Shown piece after piece: positions 1 to 5,858 of a stretch of DNA of 11,208 bases (position 1 is the first letter of the stretch; each line of letters begins with the position of its first letter). Made by a program: the position numbers and the translations under genes. The notes below the pieces were generated by a model. The model worked only from the letters and a program-made list of their open reading frames with translations, was not told the DNA's origin and did not search any database. This DNA comes from an uncultured Caulobacteraceae bacterium (GTDB lineage: Bacteria; Pseudomonadota; Alphaproteobacteria; Caulobacterales; Caulobacteraceae): contig CALEOQ010000372.1 in NCBI GenBank assembly GCA_937910255.1, positions 1 through 11,208 of the forward strand. Reading direction: 5' to 3'.

Positions 1-792
1 ATCTTCGACGGCCCGCCGGGTGTCGGCAAGACCACGCTCGCCCACCACCTGGCCGCACGCCTGGGCCTACTGATGGTGGCGGTGCGCCCGGAACGGCTGA
101 TCGACAAGTGGGTGGGGTCCACGGGCCGCAATATCGGCGACCTCTTCGACTGTGTGACCGCCCACCAGGAGTCCCTGGGCGAGCCCGTCGTGCTGTTCTT
201 CGACGAGTTCGACGCCGTCTCAGCTCAGCGCAGCCAGGCCCAGCAGGGGGCGGAGCTGGAGCGCAACAACTACGTCAACACCCTGCTGCAGCGCATCGAG
301 CAGCATGACGGCTTCATCATCGCGGCCACCAACTTCGGCAAGCACGTCGATCAGGCCATCTGGCGACGCTTCGACATCCACATGACCCTGGAGCTGCCCG
401 GCCAGGGCGAGCGCGAGGCCATCCTGCAGCGCTATCTGGCCCCCTTCGGCCTGCCCGACCGCGCCCTGAAGACCCTCGCCGAATCCCTGGCCACCGCCTC
501 GCCGGCCCTGATCCGGGCTCTCTGCGAGAACCTGAAGCGCCAGATCGTCCTGGCCGAGGTCCTTGAACAGGATCCCCGCCGCGAGGCGGTGTTCGAGCGG
601 GTGCTGGCCTCCTGTCACCCCCACCCCGACCTCGGCAAGCCGCGTCTGTGGAGCCACGGCGCCGGAGACCAGGCCGTCGAGCACATCCCCTGGCCCCTGC
701 CCCGCGCCGAAGACCTCCCGCCCGAAGACGCGCCCGCGGCCCCCGCCGACCCCGACGCCAACATCATCCAACTCCCGAGACGCACCCCATGA
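1..792 (+). CDS. AAA+ family ATPase, 5'-truncated by the window edge
   Basis: The frame is open from base 1, so the true start lies upstream; 263 residues are visible. Counting from base 1, Walker A (GPPGVGKTT) is at residues 4-12. Walker B (LFFDEFD) is at about 65-71, with D68 and E69 as the expected Mg-binding and catalytic acids. A sensor-1-like AATN is at 108-111 and an arginine-finger candidate (RR) at 122-123. An alpha-helical lid region follows, and the tail from about residue 225 is Pro/Ala/Asp-rich and probably disordered. This is a classical AAA-type ATPase that would form an ATP-driven oligomer, but its substrate cannot be read from the sequence. It overlaps the next gene by 4 bases (ATGA), so it probably belongs to the same transcript as the small element genes downstream. 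The ATPase assignment is firm; the role in the mobile element is unknown. Confidence 0.85.
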   Translation: MFDGPPGVGKTTLAHHLAARLGLLMVAVRPERLIDKWVGSTGRNIGDLFDCVTAHQESLGEPVVLFFDEFDAVSAQRSQAQQGAELERNNYVNTLLQRIEQHDGFIIAATNFGKHVDQAIWRRFDIHMTLELPGQGEREAILQRYLAPFGLPDRALKTLAESLATASPALIRALCENLKRQIVLAEVLEQDPRREAVFERVLASCHPHPDLGKPRLWSHGAGDQAVEHIPWPLPRAEDLPPEDAPAAPADPDANIIQLPRRTP

Positions 793-1331
793 GCACCCTC
801 GACATCATTTCCGGCCTGCGCGTCCTTCGCGAGAAGATCGCCGGCGGCTGGTCCGTCCCGCTCAATTCTCTGGACGTGCTCCAGTCCGCAGCCGCCGAGC
901 TGATGCTCGCCGCGGCGCGGGAGCGCCTGACCGACCAGGGCCACGTCGACGGCGGCTATCAGGCCCAGGTCTATGACTGGACGGTCGCCTGTTTCGGCGA
1001 GGAGATCACCCGCGACAGGACCGAGCGCAATCACCGATTCCTCGAGGAGGCGCTGGAGCTTGTCCAAGCCGGCGGCTGCACCGCTTCGGAAGCCCACCAG
1101 CTGGTGGACTACGTGTTCGCCCGCGACGTCGGCGACCCCTTCCAGGAACTCGGCGGCGTCATGGTCACCCTGGCCGCCCTGGCCACGGCGAACGGCTTCA
1201 ACATGGACACCGCCGGCGCCCATGAGCTGGCCCGCTGCTGGACCAAGGTCGAGCAGATCCGCGCCAAACAGGCCGCCAAGCCCAAGCACTCCCCCCTCCC
1301 GGGGCCCAGCGCCCCGACACACGAGATTTGA
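789..1331 (+). CDS. MazG-like NTP pyrophosphohydrolase family protein
   Basis: 180 residues. The ATG at 789 overlaps the ATPase stop codon (ATGA), which decides the start over an upstream in-frame ATG at 648. The C-terminal half looks like the all-alpha MazG-like fold seen in many phage-encoded proteins: RFLEEALELVQA at 83-94 supplies an EExxE motif (E86, E87, E90). It is followed by LVDYVFARDVG, by QELGGVMVTLAAL at 119-131, and by a basic end, IRAKQAAKPKH. Enzymes of this fold hydrolyse NTPs to NMP and pyrophosphate. In typical MazG a second metal motif is ExxD; here the matching stretch reads E120-L-G-G, so the last acid is not obvious and activity is uncertain. The N-terminal 70 residues are a helical extension. 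In phages such proteins may adjust nucleotide or alarmone pools; that role is inference. Confidence 0.7.
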   Translation: MSTLDIISGLRVLREKIAGGWSVPLNSLDVLQSAAAELMLAAARERLTDQGHVDGGYQAQVYDWTVACFGEEITRDRTERNHRFLEEALELVQAGGCTASEAHQLVDYVFARDVGDPFQELGGVMVTLAALATANGFNMDTAGAHELARCWTKVEQIRAKQAAKPKHSPLPGPSAPTHEI

Positions 1332-1357
1332 CCCCGGCAGCAAAAGGAAATGCCGAA

Positions 1358-1606
1358 ATGACCAACGTCTATGAAGGGGCGCCTGACGCCCGCCAGTCCG
1401 CCGAGGTGAACGAGCCGGTGTCCCGGTTCCGGCCCCGGTATCGCGCCCTTACCGACGACGAGAAGGCGCTTCACGACGCCATCAAGTCCAAGGCCGCAGA
1501 GCTCGAAGGGCTTTTCGAACAGGTGAAGGCCGGACGCTACCGCTCCCTCGGCCTCACGGCGCTGGAGGAGTCGGTCATGTGGACGGTGAAGGAACTCACC
1601 TCCTAG
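1358..1606 (+). CDS. Acb2/Tad1-like hairpin protein, candidate anti-CBASS/anti-Thoeris sponge
   Basis: 82 residues. The ATG at 1358 is chosen because an AAAAGGA ribosome binding site (1342-1348) sits 9 bases upstream; an in-frame TTG at 1328 has no such support. The N-terminal ~25 residues are polar and probably flexible. Then RYRALTDDEKALHDAIKSKA (28-47) begins a long amphipathic helix to about 57, and SLGLTALEESVMWTVKELT (63-81) forms a second helix. The YRxLTxxEkaL...IK.k..eL start and the T.lEEsVMWtVKelT end resemble small phage proteins assigned to the Acb2/Tad1 hairpin domain. Known members bind and sequester immune signals: Acb2 holds cyclic di- and trinucleotides of CBASS, and Tad1 holds the cyclic ADP-ribose isomer of Thoeris. 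Family assignment rests on recalled pattern similarity, not a search; ligand and function are inference. Confidence 0.62.
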   Translation: MTNVYEGAPDARQSAEVNEPVSRFRPRYRALTDDEKALHDAIKSKAAELEGLFEQVKAGRYRSLGLTALEESVMWTVKELTS

Positions 1607-1618
1607 TCCGGGCGGAAC

Positions 1619-1655
1619 GGCCGGGTCGCGGCGCGACGTAAGCCCCGCCCCGGCC
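1619..1655 (+). other. GC-rich hairpin in the gap after the Acb2/Tad1-like gene
   Basis: The 93-base gap 1607-1699 is the longest non-coding stretch in the element. GGCCGGG (1619-1625) pairs perfectly with CCCGGCC (1649-1655). Inside, TCGC (1626-1629) and GCGA (1633-1636) form a small inner stem. There is no T-tract, so this is not a textbook intrinsic terminator. It could attenuate transcription, protect the RNA, or be chance in high-GC DNA. Confidence 0.35.
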
Positions 1656-1699
1656 AATCCGCGACGCCCCATCGCCACCTCTCAACCCAAGGCCAGACC

Positions 1700-1891
1700 A
1701 TGAAAGCCTACCTCCTCCTCGCCCTCCTCTGGGCCATCCCCCTCGCCGTGATCGCGCTCGGCTGCTGGCTGGTCCTGCTGATCCCCGCCAGCGTCGCCGC
1801 CATCATCGGCCAAGGCGCCCTCATGCTCGCCGTCGTGGCCGGCGCCGCCCTGGCGATCATGTCGATCTGGGCCAAGGGGATGCGGTCATGA
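1700..1891 (+). CDS. small two-helix membrane protein
   Basis: 63 residues, almost entirely hydrophobic. Two transmembrane segments are evident, about residues 4-29 (LLLALLWAIPLAVIALGCWL and onward) and 33-56 (VAAIIGQGALMLAVVAGAAL and onward), with a short basic C-terminus (AKGMRS). The stop overlaps the next start as ATGA at 1888-1891, so translation is probably coupled. The ribosome binding site is weak (AAGG at 1689-1692). I do not recognise a family. It sits directly after the Acb2/Tad1-like gene in a mobile-element gene series and may be a holin-like, superinfection-exclusion or anti-defence membrane protein, but nothing in the sequence decides between these. Confidence 0.6.
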   Translation: MKAYLLLALLWAIPLAVIALGCWLVLLIPASVAAIIGQGALMLAVVAGAALAIMSIWAKGMRS

Positions 1892-2229
1892 GCGACGCCA
1901 ACGACTTCTCCCGCATCGGGACCAATGCGGGCCACGGCCACGTCTGGGCGCGCCCGGACGGCGTCAAGACCCGCTGCGGAGGCCCGGGACTGTGCCGCCC
2001 CTGCGCCGCGGACTTCGCCCTCCTGAACCGCTCCGTCCAGAAGGGCGCCGACACCACGGCCGCCGACCTGATCGAGGTGATGAAGGGCCAGCTGCTGATC
2101 GTCCTGATCGAGCGCCTGGGAGGCCAGGTCCGCGTGCCTGTCGCGGAGGTCGACGACACCGGCGGCAAGGTCCTCGCCATGCGGCTCGAGGGCTCTGACT
2201 TCATCTTCGAGATCCTGGGGAAGCACTGA
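1888..2229 (+). CDS. phage-type small zinc-binding protein, function unknown
   Basis: 113 residues, starting within the ATGA overlap with the membrane protein. The N-terminal third has GHGHVWARPDGVKTRCGGPG (15-34) followed by LCRPC, giving a C-x5-C-x2-C cluster (C30, C36, C39) near H16 and H18 that could bind one zinc ion. The rest is a helix (about 55-78) and a beta-rich C-terminal part with no further motif. Similar 'GHVWxRPDG..aRCGGP' proteins are, to my recollection, common hypothetical proteins of alphaproteobacterial phages. The stop shares one base with the next start (TGATG at 2227-2231), supporting coupled translation. The gene is convincing; its role is unknown. Confidence 0.65.
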   Translation: MSDANDFSRIGTNAGHGHVWARPDGVKTRCGGPGLCRPCAADFALLNRSVQKGADTTAADLIEVMKGQLLIVLIERLGGQVRVPVAEVDDTGGKVLAMRLEGSDFIFEILGKH

Positions 2230-2570
2230 TGGCCGACGTGCCCAAGACCACTCTCACCGACGGCTCGCCCGTCACCCCCGATCACCGCGAGATCGACCCC
2301 GCCACCGGCCAGCAGAAGGCCTATGTGGTCCTCTCGGCCGAGGAGCGCGCCAAGGGCTTCGTCCGCCCCTATCGCGACGCCTACCGCCACCAGACCTGCG
2401 GCAAGGTCACCACCATGGGCCGCGCCCTGGCGGAGACCTATGCCCGCGAGCCGGCCTTCTACAGCGGCACCTTCTGTTCGACCTGCCGCGCCCACTTCCC
2501 GGTCGGCGAGGCCGGTGAGTTCACTTGGTTCGAGATGGACGGCCGCGAAGGCCCGAAGGTGGGCACATGA
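2229..2570 (+). CDS. conserved phage-type protein with Cys/His zinc site, function unknown
   Basis: 113 residues. The ATG at 2229 uses the last A of the preceding TGA. The core reads GFVRPYRDAYRHQTCG (43-58), TTMGRALAETYAREP (61-75) and FCSTCRAHFPVGE (82-94). H54, C57, C83, C86 and H89 are positioned to form a zinc site. Proteins of this pattern (GFVRPYR...H..CG..TTMgrAlAeTYAr.P.FY..TFC..C..HFPv.eF.W) recur in alphaproteobacterial phages and prophages as hypotheticals; I know of no assigned function. The gene overlaps the next by 4 bases (ATGA). It is a real gene on grounds of recognisable conservation, coupling and codon use; possibly a structural zinc-finger protein acting on nucleic acid or host factors, which is only a guess. 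Confidence 0.68.
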   Translation: MADVPKTTLTDGSPVTPDHREIDPATGQQKAYVVLSAEERAKGFVRPYRDAYRHQTCGKVTTMGRALAETYAREPAFYSGTFCSTCRAHFPVGEAGEFTWFEMDGREGPKVGT

Positions 2571-3463
2571 CCGGCCTGTCGGAGAAGGACCAGGACGTTC
2601 GGGCGATAGCCTACAAGGAGGGCTGGGATGATCGCGAGGCCCTCCTCAATCGGGCCGCACCTGAAGCCGCTCGCTCATCCCCCCAGGAAGCGGGGGAGCC
2701 GGTGGCGACGGAGGAATGTGAAGGTTGCCCGGGTTTATGGCCCGATGACGAATTAGACGTTGGCTTGAGGTGCTGCCGGATTGAACCGCTAGACGGCTCC
2801 CCTCCCCCAGCCAATGACCGCACCAAGGCGCTGGAGGAGGCAGTCGCTGGTATCGCCGACGACTACATGACCAGCGAGACGCACCACCCCGGCTATGTGC
2901 TGATCCCGGTCGCGAAGTTCGAGCGCCTAGCCGCCCTTACCCCAGCCGCCCCAGCCGCTGATGAACTGCCAGCCTTTGAGCCCTTGATGCTGCGCGGCCT
3001 GACCTTCGCGCAGGCCCTGGCCTCGATGCGGGCCACCGGCTGCGCGATCCGCCGCAATCACTGGTGCGCGCCTATCGTGCGCTTAGTCGACGGCCGACCC
3101 CATCTGGACGATGAGGGCGAGGTTGAAAGCGCTCCCTACCATCCGGCCACAGACGACCGGCGCGCAGCCGATTGGGAAATGATCCCGAGCCCCGAGCTGG
3201 AACCCGACCAACCCGAGAAGGGGGGTGATCTACAGAGCGCCCTCGCCGAAGCCGAGGCCCAGGTGCATCGCCTCAAGCGCGAGATCGCCCAGGGACCATG
3301 CGTCGAGTTCGGCCACGACTGGCAATTCATCGGCGGAAAGAACGCCGCCTGCGGCTGTTCGGTTCCCGTCAACGTCTGCACCAAGTGCGGCGACTGCGAC
3401 TATGGCGACAACGCCGACGCCGACGAGATCATCAAATCCTGCGCCGAGGCCGACCATGGATGA
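2567..3463 (+). CDS. mosaic phage protein with a Tad2-like (DUF2829) domain and C-terminal Cys cluster
   Basis: 298 residues. The ATG at 2567 (ATGA overlap) is preferred to an upstream TTG at 2525. Parts in order: a polar N-terminus with a Cys-rich patch (C51, C54, C69, C70); a helical DDYMTSETHHPGYVLIPVAKF module (98-118); an Ala/Pro linker; and a compact domain at about 145-206 running from LTFAQALASMRATGCAIRRN through W166 and VDGRPHLDDEGE to ADWEMI. The 'F..AL..m+.G..v.R..W ... DWe' layout is that of DUF2829, the domain of Thoeris anti-defence protein Tad2, which sequesters cyclic ADP-ribose isomers and some cyclic dinucleotides. A helix (221-240) and a cluster C262, C264, C271, C274, C277, C292 follow, probably a zinc ribbon. 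Codons such as TTA, TTG and CTA at 2735-2945 look unlike the neighbours, suggesting a module acquired separately. Ligand binding is inference. Confidence 0.6.
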   Translation: MTGLSEKDQDVRAIAYKEGWDDREALLNRAAPEAARSSPQEAGEPVATEECEGCPGLWPDDELDVGLRCCRIEPLDGSPPPANDRTKALEEAVAGIADDYMTSETHHPGYVLIPVAKFERLAALTPAAPAADELPAFEPLMLRGLTFAQALASMRATGCAIRRNHWCAPIVRLVDGRPHLDDEGEVESAPYHPATDDRRAADWEMIPSPELEPDQPEKGGDLQSALAEAEAQVHRLKREIAQGPCVEFGHDWQFIGGKNAACGCSVPVNVCTKCGDCDYGDNADADEIIKSCAEADHG

Positions 3464-3668
3464 GCGGAAGCTGAAAACCGTGGCGATCCTGGCCGCCACG
3501 CACCCGGCCGTGGCCTATCTGACCGTGGGTGTCGTCCTCTTCCTTTGGGCGAGGCCACTGATGGTCGAGGAGGGCTGGTCGGCGCGCAAGCAGACCAGCG
3601 CCGCCGTCGAGGTGATCCTCCGCTGGCCCGAGTTCATCCGGCGAACACTGGAGCCGTCCAATGGCTGA
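3456..3668 (+). CDS. small single-span membrane protein
   Basis: 70 residues, starting at the ATG at 3456 and overlapping the preceding gene by 8 bases. One transmembrane helix is clear at about residues 15-36 (HPAVAYLTVGVVLFLWARPL). It is preceded by a short basic N-terminus (MDERKLK) and followed by about 35 soluble residues with basic and aromatic character (WSARKQ, RWPEFIRRTLE). No family is recognised. An overlap of 8 bases on each side fits translational coupling in a compact phage-like operon. It could be a membrane anchor or spanin/holin-type accessory protein; the evidence supports only 'membrane protein'. Confidence 0.55.
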   Translation: MDERKLKTVAILAATHPAVAYLTVGVVLFLWARPLMVEEGWSARKQTSAAVEVILRWPEFIRRTLEPSNG

Positions 3669-4122
3669 GCTGACAGAGGCGCAGCGCGCCGTGCTCAAAG
3701 TCATGAAGGACGACGAGGAGCAGAACGGTCTGGGCCTGCACCTGCTGTTCATCAGCGTCCCGCGCGAGGCTTATGTGAACCAGCTGATCGGGCTGGGTCT
3801 AGCGCAACACCCAAATGGGGATCTTCGCTATGCCGTCGCGACCGACGCCGGAAAGGCCTTCCTCGATCTCGACCATTCCGCCTATGACGCCGCCATCGCC
3901 CAGGCGGTGGCGGCCTACGAGACCGCCCTCGGCAGCCCCGAGGCGGTGACCAAGGCCAAGGATGTCCTGGAAGCCCTCCACGCCTTCGCCCAGGCCACGC
4001 CAGCGGCCCTGGGGTGCGATGTGACCCTCTGGTTCATCAAGCGCCACGCCGTGGCCGTCGAGGCCCACAGCGCCGTCATGCGGGCCCACTTCGAGCAGCG
4101 CCGCCGAGAGGCCAAGCCATGA
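3661..4122 (+). CDS. winged-helix-like hypothetical protein
   Basis: 153 residues, with the ATG at 3661 overlapping the previous stop by 8 bases. The N-terminal ~70 residues (LTEAQRAVLKVMKDDEE, then YVNQLIGLGLAQ, then LRYAVATDAGKAFL) have the order helix, helix, beta-hairpin and TxxGkafL seen in winged helix-turn-helix domains, where a 'T..G+..L' segment follows the wing. The C-terminal half (about 75-150) is Ala-rich and predominantly helical, with a basic end (EQRRREAKP). It may be a DNA-binding regulator or accessory protein of the element. I recognise no named family, and the fold call is by eye only. It overlaps the downstream gene by 4 bases. Confidence 0.55.
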   Translation: MAELTEAQRAVLKVMKDDEEQNGLGLHLLFISVPREAYVNQLIGLGLAQHPNGDLRYAVATDAGKAFLDLDHSAYDAAIAQAVAAYETALGSPEAVTKAKDVLEALHAFAQATPAALGCDVTLWFIKRHAVAVEAHSAVMRAHFEQRRREAKP

Positions 4123-4379
4123 ACCGCCGCGCCTTCCTCCTGGGCGCCGCCGCTGCGCCGCTCGCGCCCGTGTTGCTGAACCCCGGCGCCCAGGCCGCCA
4201 GCATCCCCTTGGCCATAGCCGGCCAGATCATCCCCTTCACAATCACGGGCGGGCAGGTGGTTTCCACCGTCGTGTTCCGCGCCGACTCCTTCACCATCTG
4301 CAAAGGCCAGTCTGCAGGCCCGACCGCCCTCCCGTGGTCGCGGTTGGCCCAGAGCTTCGAACGGGAGGTTGGGGGATGA
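4119..4379 (+). CDS. small exported protein with twin-arginine-like signal peptide
   Basis: 86 residues, starting in an ATGA overlap at 4119. The N-terminus MNRRAFLLGAAAAPLAPVLL has a twin-arginine pair (R3-R4), then F-L-L and a hydrophobic stretch. A signal-peptidase-like site occurs near AQA-AS at about residues 26-28. The mature part would be only about 58 residues (IPLAIAGQIIPFTITGGQVVSTVVF onward) with one Cys (FTICKGQ). The pattern RRAFLxG is typical of Tat substrates, but no cofactor-binding or enzymatic motif is present. An exported protein of this size in a mobile element could modify the periplasm or surface; I do not recognise it. The gene ends in an ATGA overlap with the helix-turn-helix gene. 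Confidence 0.5.
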   Translation: MNRRAFLLGAAAAPLAPVLLNPGAQAASIPLAIAGQIIPFTITGGQVVSTVVFRADSFTICKGQSAGPTALPWSRLAQSFEREVGG

Positions 4380-4771
4380 CGCCCGTCCCGTCGGACCTGA
4401 ACGCCCTACCTGCGCGGATGACGACCAGCCAGGTCTGCGCCCTCGCCGGCTGCAGCGCGGCCCGGCTGGCCCGGCAGCGGCGCGAGGACCCCGACTGGCT
4501 TCCCCCGTCGCGCGTCCAGCTGGGCCGCTCGACGATGTTCGACCGGGACACCGTTCTCAAAGCCCTCGGTTTGGTCAAGGATGAGCCGACCCATGAAACC
4601 TGGACCGCAGATCCCGATGCCATCCGTCGCGCTAGAGCTCGGAAAGTACGTCACCCTGCGCCGGCGCAAGGACGGGACCCATCGCGTCTTGATGGAGGTC
4701 CCCGCCAGGCTGCGACCCTCCGGCTGGTCGGCGGCGATCCCCCTGCCCATCAACGGGGGCCGCACGGGTGA
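4376..4771 (+). CDS. excisionase/AlpA-like helix-turn-helix protein, overlapping the integrase gene
   Basis: 131 residues as the frame reads. The ATG at 4376 overlaps the previous stop (ATGA), and GGGAGG lies at 4363-4368. Residues 13-35 (ARMTTSQVCALAGCSAARLA) form a MerR/AlpA-type helix-turn-helix. WLPPSRVQLGRSTMFDRDTV (41-60) then gives the 'W.PpsrvlGr..lFdrd.V' hairpin and closing helix of phage excisionase-type proteins. Directly upstream of an integrase, it is probably the recombination directionality factor and may also repress. The domain is complete by about residue 66, yet the frame stays open for about 63 more residues inside the integrase gene. That tail is Arg/Pro-rich and looks like an out-of-frame shadow, so it is either a genuine long overlap or a tolerated extension. 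Confidence 0.65.
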   Translation: MTPVPSDLNALPARMTTSQVCALAGCSAARLARQRREDPDWLPPSRVQLGRSTMFDRDTVLKALGLVKDEPTHETWTADPDAIRRARARKVRHPAPAQGRDPSRLDGGPRQAATLRLVGGDPPAHQRGPHG

Positions 4772-5801
4772 CCTGAGCGACCTCGACGAGGTCCGCCGCA
4801 TCCGCGACGACGCCCAGACCCTCTATGCCCGCCTGCAGCAGGCCCGCATGGGTGCGGCGGCGCCTGAGGCGGTCCTGCGCAACTTCCCCCGCCTGGTGCG
4901 GGAATGGCAGACCAGTCAGGGGTTCAAGGCCAAGAAGCCGCGCACCCAGAAGGGCTACGCCTACCACGCCAGCCTGATCCTCGACTGGTCGGCCGCCAAT
5001 GGCGATCGGCCCGTCGCCGGCCTGCCCCGCGACGCGATCGAGGCCTTTCTCGCCCTCTATGACGACCGGCCGACGAGCCGCCGGCACGTGAAGATCGTGC
5101 TCAAGATGCTGCTGGACCACGCCATCGCCCTGGGCTGGCGCGCCGACAATCCGGCCGAGCGGATCAAGATGGCCGCGCCCGAGAGCCGCCTGGTCATCTG
5201 GGAATGGGAGGATGCGCGGCGCGAGGCCTGGGCCTGCGCCGCCGCCGGCCAGCCGTCGATCGCCGCCCTGATCCTCACCAACTGGGAAATCGGCCAACGG
5301 GTCACCGACCTGCGCCTGTTCCGCAGAGGGGCCGACTACACACCTGCAGACGGGGCGTTCCGCTACTGGCAGTCCAAGACCCAGTCCTATGTCACCGTGC
5401 CCGTCAGCGACGATCTGAGGGCGATGCTGGCCATCGTCGAGAAGCCTGACAGTCTGTATCTCTTCACCGACGCCGCCACGGGCAAGCCATGGGACGAGCA
5501 GCGCCTGGGCCACGTCTTCGCCGCCATCCGCACGCGGTCAGATCTCCAGCTCCGCGCCCTGCGCCACTCCTGTGTCGTCCAGCAGGCCCGGGCCGGCTGC
5601 ACCGTCCCCGAGATCGCCTCGGTCACCGGCCACAGCCCGTTTTCGGTGGAGCAGATCCTGCGCAAGTACCTGCCCCGCGACAACCAGGTCGCCTGGAACG
5701 CCCAGCGCAAACGGGGCCTGATCAGAACCGAAGGTGGACAGGAGTCTGACGGTCGTCTGACTGGAGAGTCTGACGACCGCCGCGCAGCCACCGCTAAGTG
5801 A
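4581..5801 (+). CDS. tyrosine-type site-specific integrase
   Basis: Up to 406 residues if it starts at the ATG at 4581. ATG 4593 (402 residues) is an equal or better candidate, because AAGG at 4577-4580 is only directly adjacent to 4581. The N-terminal part (to about 95) contains RRRKDGTHRVLMEVPARLRP, found in alphaproteobacterial phage integrases. A SAM-like core-binding domain occupies about 100-200, and the catalytic domain about 205-370. Visible catalytic residues are R240 (GQRVTDL), K266 (QSKT), R328 in LRALRHSC, H351 (TGHS) and nucleophile Y363 (RKYLPRD). The usual first His of HxxR is Arg (R325), a variant common in phage integrases. It would insert and, with the HTH protein, excise the element. 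Its stop lies 10 bases from the 3' end of tRNA-Lys, the probable attachment site. Confidence 0.9.
   Translation: MSRPMKPGPQIPMPSVALELGKYVTLRRRKDGTHRVLMEVPARLRPSGWSAAIPLPINGGRTGDLSDLDEVRRIRDDAQTLYARLQQARMGAAAPEAVLRNFPRLVREWQTSQGFKAKKPRTQKGYAYHASLILDWSAANGDRPVAGLPRDAIEAFLALYDDRPTSRRHVKIVLKMLLDHAIALGWRADNPAERIKMAAPESRLVIWEWEDARREAWACAAAGQPSIAALILTNWEIGQRVTDLRLFRRGADYTPADGAFRYWQSKTQSYVTVPVSDDLRAMLAIVEKPDSLYLFTDAATGKPWDEQRLGHVFAAIRTRSDLQLRALRHSCVVQQARAGCTVPEIASVTGHSPFSVEQILRKYLPRDNQVAWNAQRKRGLIRTEGGQESDGRLTGESDDRRAATAK
5742..5779 (+). repeat. direct and inverted repeats at the end of the integrase gene, possible integrase arm sites
   Basis: GTCTGAC occurs three times, at 5744-5750, 5755-5761 and 5768-5774; the first and third extend to the 10-mer GAGTCTGACG (5742-5751, 5766-5775), exactly 24 bases apart. 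An inverted repeat CGGTCGTC (5750-5757) / GACGACCG (5772-5779) encloses a 14-base loop. Integrases of this class often bind short direct repeats (arm sites) flanking the core, and these lie about 40-70 bases from the tRNA. They could instead be only a duplicated ESD codon block in the integrase tail. Confidence 0.4.
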
Positions 5802-5811
5802 CTGAAAACAT

Positions 5812-5858
5812 TGGTAGGCCGGGTGGGGGTCGAACCCACGACCATTCGATTAAAAGTC
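5812..5858. other. probable right attachment site (attL/attR core) in the 3' half of tRNA-Lys
   Basis: The integrase stop is 10 bases from the 3' end of the tRNA. Tyrosine integrases commonly recombine at the anticodon or T-loop region of tRNA genes and leave a copy of the tRNA 3' part at the far end of the element. The shared core should therefore lie somewhere in 5812..5858. The second copy is expected left of base 1 and cannot be seen, so the exact core is unknown. Confidence 0.45.

Noticed and set aside
1..792. AAA+ ATPase as half of a two-gene ATPase-protease defence module
   Set aside because: No protease gene follows it in the window and the upstream side is not visible, so a defence role cannot be supported.
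615..1678. Long - strand open frames opposite the MazG-like and Acb2/Tad1-like genes
   Set aside because: They are antisense shadows in high-GC DNA: Gly/Ala/Arg-rich with no recognisable motifs, opposite genes with clear family signatures and coupled starts.
2665..2700. CCCCC...GGGGG hairpin inside the mosaic protein gene
   Set aside because: It is within a continuous coding frame, has no T-tract, and such short G/C stems are expected by chance at this base composition.
4632..5513. 293-codon - strand open frame opposite the integrase
   Set aside because: The integrase with all catalytic residues occupies the other strand; the antisense product is low-complexity and has no domain.
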